Source: Streptomyces sp. Je 1-369
Lineage (GTDB): Bacteria; Actinomycetota; Actinomycetes; Streptomycetales; Streptomycetaceae
Length of the DNA stretch: 64,000 nt
Assembly: GCF_026810505.1 (NCBI RefSeq)
Contig: NZ_CP101750.1
Span: forward strand, 1,889,448-1,953,447
Direction of reading: 5' to 3'
Under the pieces are notes generated by a model, which saw only the letters and a list, made by a program, of their open reading frames with translations, had not been told where the DNA came from and did not search any database. Position numbers and translations under genes: made by a program. Every line of letters begins with the position of its first letter. Positions within the stretch are counted from its first letter, which is position 1. Shown piece by piece: positions 18,108-26,223 of this stretch.

Positions 18108-19346
18108 GTGGACTTCGCGTACGACGCCCGCACCGAAGAGCTGCGCGGCAAGCTGCTCGCCTTCATGGACGAGCACGTCCACCCGGCCGAGGCCGTCGCC
18201 GACGAGCAGCGCGCCGCGCTCGCCTCCCCCTGGGACACCCCCGCCGTCGTCGGGGAGTTGAAGGCCGAGGCGCGCAGGCAGGGCCTGTGGAATCTCTTCT
18301 TCGTGGACCAGCACACCCTGCCCGGCGCGGAGCACGGCGCCGGGCTCACCAACCTCCAGTACGCGCCGCTCGCCGAGATCACCGGCCGCTCCCCGCAACT
18401 CGCCCCCACCGCGCTGAACTGCGCCGCGCCCGACACCGGCAACATGGAGGTGCTCGCGCAGTTCGGCAGCGAGGCGCAGCGCAAGCAGTGGCTCGAGCCG
18501 CTGCTCGCCGGTGAGATCCGCTCGGCGTTCGCGATGACCGAGCCGGAGGTCGCCTCCTCCGACGCCACGAACATCACGACGCGCATCGAGCGCTCCGCCG
18601 ACGGCTCCGAGTACGTCATCAGCGGGCGCAAGTGGTACATCTCGGGGGCGATGAACCCGGACTGCAAGATCTTCATCGTGATGGGCAAGACCGACCCCGA
18701 CGGTGCGGACATCCGCCGCCAGCAGTCGATGGTGCTCGTCCCGCGCGACACCCCCGGACTCGAAGTCCGGCGCGCCATGCGGGTGTACGGGTATGAGGAC
18801 CACTACCACGGCGGTCACGCCGAGGTCGTCTTCGACCGCGTCCGCGTCCCCGTGTCGAACCTGATCGGCGAGGAGGGCGGCGGCTTCGCCATCGCGCAGG
18901 CCCGGCTCGGTCCCGGCCGCATCCACCACTGCATGCGGCTGATCGGCATGGCGGAGCGGGCGATCGAGCTGATGTGCCGCCGGGCCGTGTCGCGTACGGC
19001 GTTCGGGAAGCCGCTCGCCCAGCAGGGCGTCGTGCAGGAGTGGATCGCGGACGCGCGGGTCGCCGTGGAGCAGCTGCGCCTGCTGGTCCTGAAGACGGCG
19101 TGGCTGATGGACACGGTCGGCAACAAGGGGGCGCACACGGAGATCCAGTCCATCAAGATCGCGACGCCGCGCGCGGTGGTGGACATCCTCGACCGCGCGG
19201 TGCAGCTGCACGGCGCGGGCGGCGTGAGCCAGGACTTCCCGCTCGCCGAGCTGTGGGCCGCGGCGCGGACGCTGCGCTTGGCGGACGGGCCGGACGAGGT
19301 GCACCAGCGGTCCCTCGCCCGGCGCGAACTGAAGCGGTACGTGTAG
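18108..19346 (+). CDS. Acyl-CoA dehydrogenase, ACAD10/11-like
   Basis: 412 residues, GTG start 6 bp after the APH-like gene. FAMTEPEVASSDATNI is the FAD/acyl-CoA loop, GYEDHYHGGHAEVVFDRVRVP the middle beta domain, and VQLHGAGGVSQDFPLAELW with RTLRLADGPDEVHQ the C-terminal helix domain. The motif set is that of the ACAD11-type branch. With the adjacent kinase-like protein it probably handles 4-hydroxyacyl-CoAs; substrate chain length is unknown. Confidence 0.92.
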   Translation: MDFAYDARTEELRGKLLAFMDEHVHPAEAVADEQRAALASPWDTPAVVGELKAEARRQGLWNLFFVDQHTLPGAEHGAGLTNLQYAPLAEITGRSPQLAPTALNCAAPDTGNMEVLAQFGSEAQRKQWLEPLLAGEIRSAFAMTEPEVASSDATNITTRIERSADGSEYVISGRKWYISGAMNPDCKIFIVMGKTDPDGADIRRQQSMVLVPRDTPGLEVRRAMRVYGYEDHYHGGHAEVVFDRVRVPVSNLIGEEGGGFAIAQARLGPGRIHHCMRLIGMAERAIELMCRRAVSRTAFGKPLAQQGVVQEWIADARVAVEQLRLLVLKTAWLMDTVGNKGAHTEIQSIKIATPRAVVDILDRAVQLHGAGGVSQDFPLAELWAAARTLRLADGPDEVHQRSLARRELKRYV

Positions 19347-19475
19347 CCCCGTCAGGGGCGCGGGGAACCGCGCGAGCGGCCCGCGACGAGCCGCACTCGC
19401 CGTAGACCCTGCCGTGGCAGACGCGACCGCGCCCCGGCGGGGGCTGAGCGCGCAGTTCCCCGCGCCCCTACGGGA
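19347..19475. terminator. Streptomyces-type dispersed inverted repeat between converging operons
   Basis: GGGGCGCGGGGAAC at 19355-19368 and its exact complement GTTCCCCGCGCCCC at 19455-19468 bracket an 86-bp centre with partial extensions on both sides. This sequence family occurs many times in intergenic regions of streptomycetes. Its position between two stop codons suits a bidirectional terminator. Confidence 0.75.
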
Positions 19476-19483
19476 CGCGCCCG

Positions 19484-20089
19484 TTACGGGGCCCGCAGGG
19501 CCCGGAGGAGGAGGTCCGCCAGGTGGTCCGCCACCTGCCGCGGGGAGAGCGGGCCCTCCGGGCGGTACCACGTGGACAGGTGGTGGACCGAGCCGAAGTG
19601 GTAGTCCACCACCAGGTCCGCGGGCGTCGCCTTGGAGAAGACGCCCGAGGCCTGGCCCTCCTCGATCAGGGCCCGGAAGCGTTCGTGGTAGCGGCGCCGC
19701 TCCGCCCGGACCTGCTTGTTCTTCTCCGGTCCGAGGTGGTGCATGGAGCGGAAGAAGATCGACGCGTCGTCGAGGTTGTCGATCGTGCTGACGACGACGT
19801 CCGCCGCGGCGTCGCGGACCCGGTCGGCGACCGGCGCGTCCGCGTCGGCGATGGCGTCGAGCCGCTCCTGCTGGACGCGGAGCAGCCGGGCGTAGACCTC
19901 GTGGAGCAGGTCGTCCTTGGAGCCGAAGTAGTGGTAGAGCGCGCCCTTGGTGACGCCGGCCGCCTCCACGATCTCCTGGACCGACGTGCGGTCGTAGCCC
20001 TGGTCGGCGAAGAGCCTGGTGGCGGCGGCGAGGAGTCGCTGCGGGACGGGCGTGCCGTCACCGTCCGTCGTTCGGGCCACTGCCGCCAC
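19484..20089 (-). CDS. TetR family regulator of acyl-CoA cluster
   Basis: 201 residues. The HTH region (AATRLFADQGYDRTSVQEIVEAAGV and KGALYHYFGSKDDLLHEVYARL in two parts) is typical TetR, and the C-terminal part fits the fatty-acid FadR-like TetR group. It is the last gene of the SDR, acyl-CoA synthetase, TetR operon, starting 12 bp after the synthetase stop. The repeated ATACCGACTGGT sites at both cluster ends are its likely operators, with an acyl-CoA as ligand (inference). Confidence 0.88.
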   Translation of the reverse strand: MAAVARTTDGDGTPVPQRLLAAATRLFADQGYDRTSVQEIVEAAGVTKGALYHYFGSKDDLLHEVYARLLRVQQERLDAIADADAPVADRVRDAAADVVVSTIDNLDDASIFFRSMHHLGPEKNKQVRAERRRYHERFRALIEEGQASGVFSKATPADLVVDYHFGSVHHLSTWYRPEGPLSPRQVADHLADLLLRALRAP

Positions 20090-20101
20090 CTGCCTTTCGC
20101 G

Positions 20102-21847
20102 TCACTTGCTGTCGGTCGGGCGGGAACGCAGTTCCCGCCGGAGGATCTTCCCACTTGTCGTCTTCGGCAACTCCTCCAGTACCTCGACCTCGCGCGGATA
20201 CTTGTACGCGGCGAGCCGTTCCTTGCAGTACGCGGTCAGGTCGTCGGGCCGGGTGTCGCTGCCGGGGCGGAGGCTGACGTACGCCTTCACGGTCTCGCCG
20301 CGGTAGCTGTCGGGGATGCCGACGACGGCCGCCTCGCGGACGGCGGGGTGGGTGTAGAGGACGTCCTCGACCTCGCGGGGCCACACCTTGAAGCCGGACG
20401 CGTTGATCATGTCCTTCTTGCGGTCGACGACGTAGAGCCAGCCCGCCGGGTCCATGAACCCGATGTCGCCGGTGCGCAGTTCCCCGTCGGGGAAGGCTTC
20501 GGCAGTGGCGTCGGGGCGCTGCCAGTACCCCGGGACGACCTGGGGTCCGCGGACGACGATCTCGCCGTGCTCCCCGAACGGCACCTCTTCGCCGAGGTCG
20601 TCCAGGATGCGTACGACCGTCTCGGGGCCCGGGACGCCGACGGCGAGGGTGCCGGAGACCGGGTCGACGGGGGACTCCAGTCCCGGCGGCACGGAGGCGC
20701 AGGGGGCGGTGCACTCGGTGAGGCCGTACCCGTTGTGGAGGTAGGGGCCGAAGGAGGCGCGGAATTTCTCGACGAGGGCCGGGGGCAGCGGCGCGCCGCC
20801 GGAGGAGATCATCGCGAAGGAGTCGAAGTGGGCGCGGGTCACCGAGGGGTGGGCGGCGAGCGCCATGAAGGCGGTGGAGGGGCCGACGGTGTACGCGGGC
20901 CGGTGCTCGGCGAAGGCGTCGAGCACCACTCCGGCCTCGAAGCGGTAGGCGAGCGCGAGCGTGCCCGCGTTGGCGATGCAGGCGGCGACCTGCGCGACCA
21001 TGCCGGTGATGTGGAAGAGCGGCGCCATCGCGAAGTAGCAGGCGCCTTCGGGTATGCCGGATCCGGTGCGCTGGCGCTCCGCGTTGTAGGTGATGTTGCC
21101 GTGGGTGTTCATGGCGCCCTTGGGGGTGCCGCTGGTGCCCGACGTGTAGCTGATCAGCGCCACGTCGGAGGGGGCGTGAGCGCGGTCGTCCGGGGCGGGG
21201 GTGCCCTGGCGGGCGACGGCGATCAGGTCTTCGGCGTCGTCGGCGACGGGCAGGCGTTCGAAGTCGAGGACGCGGGTGTCGTTGCGGGTCTGCAGGTCGA
21301 GCTGGCAGGCGGTGAGGACGACACGGACCGGCGAGTCGGCGGCGGTGTCGCGCAGGTACGTCTCCCAGGCACGGTCGGAGCAGATCAGCGCGGTCGCTCC
21401 GGCGTCGGCGAGGACGTGCCGTACCTCCGCCGTGCGGTACATGGGGTTGACGGGGACGACGGTGGCGCCCGCCTTCCACGCGCCGAGGAGCGCGAGCACG
21501 AAGTGCGGGGTGTTCTGGAGGAGGATCGCGACGCGGTCGCCGCGGGCGACGCCCCGTGCGGCGAGGTGGCCAGCGACGGAGTCGCTGAGGGCGTCGGTCT
21601 CGCGGTAGGTCAGGCGGCCGTCGAAGTAGGCGAGCGCGGTGTGTTCGGGGGCCCGTGCGACGGCGGCGCGGAAGGCGTCGGTCACGGAGGGAGCGGGGTG
21701 GACGGTGGCGCGCTGGGCGTCGTTGAGCCGGGCCAGCCAGGGCTTGGCGGCGTACGGGGACCCGGTGGGCATGGGGGCGTTCACCGCTTCGGCCTGGGCG
21801 TTCACCGCTTCGGCCCGGGCGTTCACCGCTCGCGTGGAGTCGTTCAC
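20102..21847 (-). CDS. Long-chain acyl-CoA synthetase (AMP-binding)
   Basis: 581 residues from the GTG at 21847, which overlaps the SDR stop (GTGA). YTSGTSGTPKGAM is the AMP-binding P-loop, NGYGLTECTAP the A5 motif, ELRTGDIGFMDPAGWLYVVDRKKD the A7/A8 region given here in part as TGDIGFMD and DRKKD, and LPKTTSGKILRREL carries the catalytic Lys. It activates a fatty or other carboxylic acid. The first 25 residues are a repeat-derived extension (VNA-AEA units); the ATG at residue 26 is an alternative start. Confidence 0.92.
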   Translation of the reverse strand: MNDSTRAVNARAEAVNAQAEAVNAPMPTGSPYAAKPWLARLNDAQRATVHPAPSVTDAFRAAVARAPEHTALAYFDGRLTYRETDALSDSVAGHLAARGVARGDRVAILLQNTPHFVLALLGAWKAGATVVPVNPMYRTAEVRHVLADAGATALICSDRAWETYLRDTAADSPVRVVLTACQLDLQTRNDTRVLDFERLPVADDAEDLIAVARQGTPAPDDRAHAPSDVALISYTSGTSGTPKGAMNTHGNITYNAERQRTGSGIPEGACYFAMAPLFHITGMVAQVAACIANAGTLALAYRFEAGVVLDAFAEHRPAYTVGPSTAFMALAAHPSVTRAHFDSFAMISSGGAPLPPALVEKFRASFGPYLHNGYGLTECTAPCASVPPGLESPVDPVSGTLAVGVPGPETVVRILDDLGEEVPFGEHGEIVVRGPQVVPGYWQRPDATAEAFPDGELRTGDIGFMDPAGWLYVVDRKKDMINASGFKVWPREVEDVLYTHPAVREAAVVGIPDSYRGETVKAYVSLRPGSDTRPDDLTAYCKERLAAYKYPREVEVLEELPKTTSGKILRRELRSRPTDSK

Positions 21848-21856
21848 CGCTCGCTC
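21778..21856. repeat. Repeats at the 5' end of the acyl-CoA synthetase gene
   Basis: GCGTTCACCGCTTCGGCC occurs twice in tandem, followed by two shorter GTTCACCGCTCG copies. The array encodes the low-complexity N-terminus of the synthetase and includes the overlap with the SDR stop codon. Confidence 0.8.
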
Positions 21857-22608
21857 TCCTCCCACTTCTGCTGGATGTGGTTCATGCCCTTCAGCCACTT
21901 GTCGGGAGTCTCGGCGCGGGCCCGGTAGAACGCGGCCACCTCGGGGTGCGGCAGGACGAGGAAGCGGTCCTCCGCCATGCCGGCGAAGAGCGCGGCGGCG
22001 ACGTCGTCCGGTTCGATGGCCGTGGGGGTGAGCACGAGGTCGCCCGCGGTGCCGGTGGCGGCGAGCATGTCGGTGCGGACGCCCTGCGGGCAGATCGCGT
22101 GGACCTTGATGCCGCGGTGGCGGTACGTGAGGGAGAGCCACTCGGCGAAGGCGTACGCGCCGTGCTTGGTGACGCTGTAGGGCGCGGCGCCGATCATGGT
22201 GAGCAGACCGGCCGCGGAGACGGTGGAGACGAAGCGGCCGCTGCCGCGCTCCAGCCAGTCGGGGAGCAGCGCGTGGGCCGCCCGCACGTGGGCCATGACG
22301 TTGACGTCCCAGGCGGCGGCCCAGACCTCCTCGGGCGCGGCCTCGCTGCCGCCGGAGCCGAGCCCGGCGTTGGCGCAGTACACGTCGACGGTGCCGCCGA
22401 GCGCCTCGCGGGCCTCGGGCACGATCGTGGACGCGTCGCCGGGCACGGCGATGCCGCCGATCTCGTCGGCGACGGCCTTCGCCTTGGTGCCGTCGAGGTC
22501 GTTGACGACGACGCGCGCCCCTTCGGCGGCGAAGCGGCGGGCGAGTGCGGCCCCTATGCCGCCGCCTCCGCCCGTGACGACGACTCCCTTGTCCAGCAGG
22601 GTTTCCAC
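21844..22608 (-). CDS. SDR family oxidoreductase
   Basis: 254 residues from the GTG at 22608, which follows AGGAGA. TGGGGGIG is the NAD(P) glycine motif, CANAGLG stands for the NNAG element, and Ser/Tyr/Lys fall in STVSAAG and YSVTKHGAYAF. HAICPQGVRTDML continues the classical SDR pattern. The C-terminal tail (about 20 residues ending QQKWEESER) is longer than in minimal SDRs. First gene of the operon with the acyl-CoA synthetase and TetR, so a 3-hydroxyacyl-type or hydroxysteroid-type oxidation is likely. Confidence 0.9.
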   Translation of the reverse strand: METLLDKGVVVTGGGGGIGAALARRFAAEGARVVVNDLDGTKAKAVADEIGGIAVPGDASTIVPEAREALGGTVDVYCANAGLGSGGSEAAPEEVWAAAWDVNVMAHVRAAHALLPDWLERGSGRFVSTVSAAGLLTMIGAAPYSVTKHGAYAFAEWLSLTYRHRGIKVHAICPQGVRTDMLAATGTAGDLVLTPTAIEPDDVAAALFAGMAEDRFLVLPHPEVAAFYRARAETPDKWLKGMNHIQQKWEESER

Positions 22609-22650
22609 GATGGTTCTCCTTCGGCCCGCGGCTCGACTTCGCTGGCAGAC

Positions 22651-22665
22651 TAACCAGTCGGTATG
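22651..22665. promoter_or_regulatory. Candidate TetR operator, right end of acyl-CoA cluster
   Basis: On the minus strand this reads CATACCGACTGGTTA; the core ATACCGACTGGT is identical to the site at 17006. It is 43 bp before the SDR start, so both converging operons appear to be controlled by one regulator. Confidence 0.6.
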
Positions 22666-22730
22666 TTGCGGCGAAAGAGGGGCGGAGGGCCGGAGTACGG
22701 TTCTTCGGGAGCCCTGAGGAGCCCGGGGCC

Positions 22731-23432
22731 CTACGGCCTGCCGGTCACGCTCGCGTGCAGGATCCGTGCCAGTTCGCGCGGCTGGGAGAACATCGGCCAG
22801 TGCCCGGTGTCCATCTCGACGAGCCGCCAGTGCTCGCTCTTGAGCAGGTCGGCCACGTCGTCGCCCGGCTCCTCGCCGTCGAGCAGGCACTTGACGTACG
22901 TCGCGGGCACACCGTCGAGCGAGCGTTCCAGTACGGCGGGCTCGGTCAGGGTGGCGCCCGGGTGCGGTGTCCCGCCGCTCGCGATTCTGGCGACCTGCTC
23001 GCTGTCGAGCCCCTGCCCGTCGAACTCCGCCGCGTTCAGGAGCCACGCGCCGTCGCCGTCGTCGAGCAGGGACTCGAACGCCGGTTGGCCCTGCCACCAC
23101 AGGGAGGCGAACGACTCGCCGTCGACGGGCACGACCGCGTCCACGAACACGACGCGGGCCAGCCGGTCACCGATGCGCTCGGCCGCCTGTCCGACGGGGA
23201 TGCCCGCGTAGCTGTGCCCGACGAGGACGACGTCGCGCAGGTCGAGGCGTTCGACCTCGTCGACGATGTCGCGTACGTGGGTCTGCTGTCCGGCAGGGAC
23301 GTCCTGCTTGTCGGCGAGGCCGGAGAGGGTCAGGGGGTGGGCGCCGTGTCCGGCGGCCCGCAGGTTCCGTGCCACGTCCTCCCACACCCAGGAGCCGAGC
23401 CACGCGCCTGCCACCAGTATGTATTCCGCCAT
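22731..23432 (-). CDS. Alpha/beta hydrolase
   Basis: 233 residues from the ATG at 23432. VAGAWLGSWVWEDV holds the oxyanion-hole HG-like segment (here GAW), VLVGHSYAG the nucleophile elbow (Ser74), and MDTGHWPMFSQP the catalytic His. The pattern resembles esterase/HNL-type hydrolases of the salicylate-esterase group. Substrate unknown. It is divergent from the MHS transporter. Confidence 0.85.
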   Translation of the reverse strand: MAEYILVAGAWLGSWVWEDVARNLRAAGHGAHPLTLSGLADKQDVPAGQQTHVRDIVDEVERLDLRDVVLVGHSYAGIPVGQAAERIGDRLARVVFVDAVVPVDGESFASLWWQGQPAFESLLDDGDGAWLLNAAEFDGQGLDSEQVARIASGGTPHPGATLTEPAVLERSLDGVPATYVKCLLDGEEPGDDVADLLKSEHWRLVEMDTGHWPMFSQPRELARILHASVTGRP

Positions 23433-23558
23433 GGCGGAGAACGTACACGCTCGGGGCGAATCGGGGCAGACCCCTACGGTGGCCGTCGTCGCACGCACGT
23501 CTCAGTGACCGAGACCAGCCGTATCAGCTATTGACTGCCCCGTACACGCACCACGAGA

Positions 23559-24875
23559 GTGCCGCACGTGCACAGCGAAGCGACAGCAACATCGAAACAG
23601 CAGGTCGGCAGCGGCGAGAGCATGCGCCGGGTGGCGGTGGCCTCGTTCATCGGGACGGCCATCGAGTTCTACGACTTCTACATCTACGGCACCGCCGCCG
23701 CCCTGGTCCTGAACGAGACGTTCTTCCCGACCCTCGACCCGGTCAACGCCACCCTCGCGTCGTTCTCCACCTACGCGGTGGCGTTCGCGGCCCGCCCCAT
23801 CGGTTCGGTGATCTTCGGGCACTTCGGCGACCGCGTGGGCCGCAAGTCCGTCCTGGTGGCCTCGCTGCTCCTGATGGGCCTCTCGACCGCCCTCGTCGGG
23901 CTCCTGCCCGGCTACGGCACGTGGGGCGTCTGGGCGCCGCTGCTGCTCATCCTGCTCCGCTTCCTGCAAGGCATCGGGCTCGGCGGCGAGTGGGGCGGCG
24001 CGGCGCTGCTCGCGGTGGAGCACGCGCCGAAGAAGAAGCGCGGGATGTACGCGGCGTTCCCGCAACTCGGCCCGTCCGTGGGGTTCTCCGCGGCGACCGG
24101 CGTCTTCTGGCTGCTGTCGGCCGCGCTCTCCGACGACGCGTTCCGCTCGTGGGGCTGGCGCGTGCCGTTCCTGCTCTCCTTCCTCCTTGTCGGCGTCGGC
24201 CTCTTCGTGCGGCTGCGGATCAGCGAGACGCCGGTGTTCGCGAAGGTCATGGCGGCGCAGGAGGCGAGCAAGGTGCCCGCGCTCGACGTGTTCCGCCGCC
24301 ATCCGCGCGAACTGCTGCTCGGTGCGGGCGGCATGGTCGTCGCGTACGGCCTCTTCTACACGGCCACGACGTACTGCCTCTCGTACGCCACCGGCACCCT
24401 GCACATCTCCCGTAACACCATGCTGGGCCTCTCCCTCGTGGCCTGCCTCTTCCTCGCCGCGGGCACCTGGCTCGCCGCGACGCGCTCCGACGGCGCGGGG
24501 CGCCGCAGGCTGGTCCTCGTGGGCTCGGCGCTCGCGGTGGTGTGGGGGCTCGTGCTCTTCCCGCTCCTGGACACCGAGCAGCCGGTGCTCGTCGCCCTGG
24601 CGATCGGCGGCGCGCTGTTCTGCATGGGCGTGGTGTACGGCCCGATGGGCGCCTATCTGCCCGAGCTGTTCGGGGCGAACGTGCGCTACTCGGGCGCCTC
24701 CCTCGCGTACAACCTGGGCGGTGTCCTCGGCGGCGCGGTCTCGCCGCTGGTGGCGACCCGGCTGCAGTCGGCGTTCGGTTCGTCGTCGGTGGGCTGGTAC
24801 GTGAGTGCGATGGCGGTCGTGTCGCTGTTGTGTGTCCTCGCCCTGCCCGAGACGCGGGAGCGGGAACTCGCGTGA
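23559..24875 (+). CDS. MFS transporter, metabolite:H+ symporter (MHS) family
   Basis: 438 residues, 12 membrane helices. GTAIEFYDFYIYG in helix 1, FGHFGDRVGRKSVLV between helices 2 and 3, FLQGIGLGGEWGGAALL in helix 4/5 and the ISETPVF loop are MHS (shikimate/proline-betaine/dicarboxylate) signatures. The substrate is not readable. GTG at 23559 is used; a second GTG three codons on is possible. Divergent from the alpha/beta hydrolase. Confidence 0.9.
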   Translation: MPHVHSEATATSKQQVGSGESMRRVAVASFIGTAIEFYDFYIYGTAAALVLNETFFPTLDPVNATLASFSTYAVAFAARPIGSVIFGHFGDRVGRKSVLVASLLLMGLSTALVGLLPGYGTWGVWAPLLLILLRFLQGIGLGGEWGGAALLAVEHAPKKKRGMYAAFPQLGPSVGFSAATGVFWLLSAALSDDAFRSWGWRVPFLLSFLLVGVGLFVRLRISETPVFAKVMAAQEASKVPALDVFRRHPRELLLGAGGMVVAYGLFYTATTYCLSYATGTLHISRNTMLGLSLVACLFLAAGTWLAATRSDGAGRRRLVLVGSALAVVWGLVLFPLLDTEQPVLVALAIGGALFCMGVVYGPMGAYLPELFGANVRYSGASLAYNLGGVLGGAVSPLVATRLQSAFGSSSVGWYVSAMAVVSLLCVLALPETRERELA

Positions 24876-24930
24876 ACGTGCCCCTGCCGCGCATCTGGCC
24901 AGGTGGCCCGGGCGGCAGGACCATACCGGC

Positions 24931-26196
24931 GTGGAGCCCTACTGGGAATTGACCTTCGACGCCGACGGCGACGTCGACACCGCGCAGCGCGCGCAGCTGC
25001 TGTCCGGCGCGGAACGTGAACGCGTCACCGATCTGCTGGTCTTCGCGCACGGCTGGAACAACGAGAAGAAGGACGCCAGGAAGCTGTACGGGCGTTTCTT
25101 CACCCCCTGCCAGGACCTCGCGGGGACGGGGGTGCGCCTCGGCTACGTGGGGGTGATGTGGCCCGCGATCCGCTTTCCCGACGAGTCGATCCCCGACTTC
25201 GACCCGTCGGCCGCGCCCGTCCCCGCCACCCCGCCGGGCGAGCCCGTCCTCGACGCGACCACCCGGGAGGCGCTCGACCGCGCCTTCCCCGACCACGCGG
25301 CGACCCTCGACCGGATCGCCGAACTGCTCGCCGAGCGCTCCGAAGTACCGACCCGCATCTACGAGTTCGGGCGGCACGTGCGCGAGCTGGTGTCCCTGCG
25401 CGAGACCCATCCGGCCCGGCACTTCGGCCAGGACACCGGGGCGGGCGAGCCCGCCATGCTCACCGACGACGCGGTCAAGGTCTGCGAGGTGTTCGCCGCC
25501 GCACGCGCGGACACCGGCGAGCCCCTCCTCCTCAGCGACCTGCGCAACCGAATGTGGGACGGCGCGTACGAACTGCTGCGCCAGGGCACGTACTACGCGA
25601 TGAAGCGCCGTGCGGGCGCCGTCGGCCAGCTGGGGCTCGGGCCCGCGATCGGTCTGCTCGCCGCGGACGTGCCGAGGGTGAGGGTGCACCTCATCGGGCA
25701 CAGCTTCGGCGGCAGGCTCGTGTCGTACGCGCTGCGCGGGATGCCCGCCGACGTGCGGGCGGTGAAGTCGGTGACGCTCCTCCAAGGCGCGTTCTCGCAC
25801 TACACGTTCGCCGAGCGGCTGCCCCACGACAAGTCGCGGAGCGGGGCGCTGCACGGGATACAGAAGCGGATCGACGGCCCGCTGGTCGCCTGCTACTCGC
25901 GCCACGACGACGCCCTCGGCCGGCTGTACCCCCTCGCGTCGAAGCTGGCCGGGGACTCCTCCGGCTTCCTCGGCCTGTGGGAGAGGTGGGGCGCCATCGG
26001 CTACAACGGCGTCCGCTCCGTGACCGGCACCAAACGCATCAAGCTGGGCGAGAAGGTGCCGGCCAAGGGGTGCGTGAGCATCGACGCGGCGTCGGTGGTG
26101 CGCCGGGGCGGTCCGCCCTCCGGCGCGCACAGCGACGTGTGCCACGAGGAGCTGGCACGCGTCGTGTTCGCGGCGGGACGGATCGCCCGGTCCTGA
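24931..26196 (+). CDS. Alpha/beta hydrolase-fold serine esterase
   Basis: 421 residues from the GTG at 24931. LLVFAHGWNNEKKDAR carries the oxyanion motif, and VHLIGHSFGGRLVSYAL the nucleophile elbow (Ser258). DVCHEELARVVF near the C-terminus may contain the catalytic His. An insertion of roughly 130 residues between these elements is unusual and mostly helical. No signal peptide, so probably intracellular. It starts 55 bp after the MHS transporter, and co-transcription is possible. Confidence 0.75.
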   Translation: MEPYWELTFDADGDVDTAQRAQLLSGAERERVTDLLVFAHGWNNEKKDARKLYGRFFTPCQDLAGTGVRLGYVGVMWPAIRFPDESIPDFDPSAAPVPATPPGEPVLDATTREALDRAFPDHAATLDRIAELLAERSEVPTRIYEFGRHVRELVSLRETHPARHFGQDTGAGEPAMLTDDAVKVCEVFAAARADTGEPLLLSDLRNRMWDGAYELLRQGTYYAMKRRAGAVGQLGLGPAIGLLAADVPRVRVHLIGHSFGGRLVSYALRGMPADVRAVKSVTLLQGAFSHYTFAERLPHDKSRSGALHGIQKRIDGPLVACYSRHDDALGRLYPLASKLAGDSSGFLGLWERWGAIGYNGVRSVTGTKRIKLGEKVPAKGCVSIDAASVVRRGGPPSGAHSDVCHEELARVVFAAGRIARS

Positions 26197-26223
26197 GAGC
26201 CTGTCCTTGAGGGCGGGACCGGT

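Noticed and set aside
19347..19475. Possible insertion sequence ends
   Set aside because: The inverted arms enclose only 86 bp without a transposase and match the dispersed intergenic repeat of streptomycetes.
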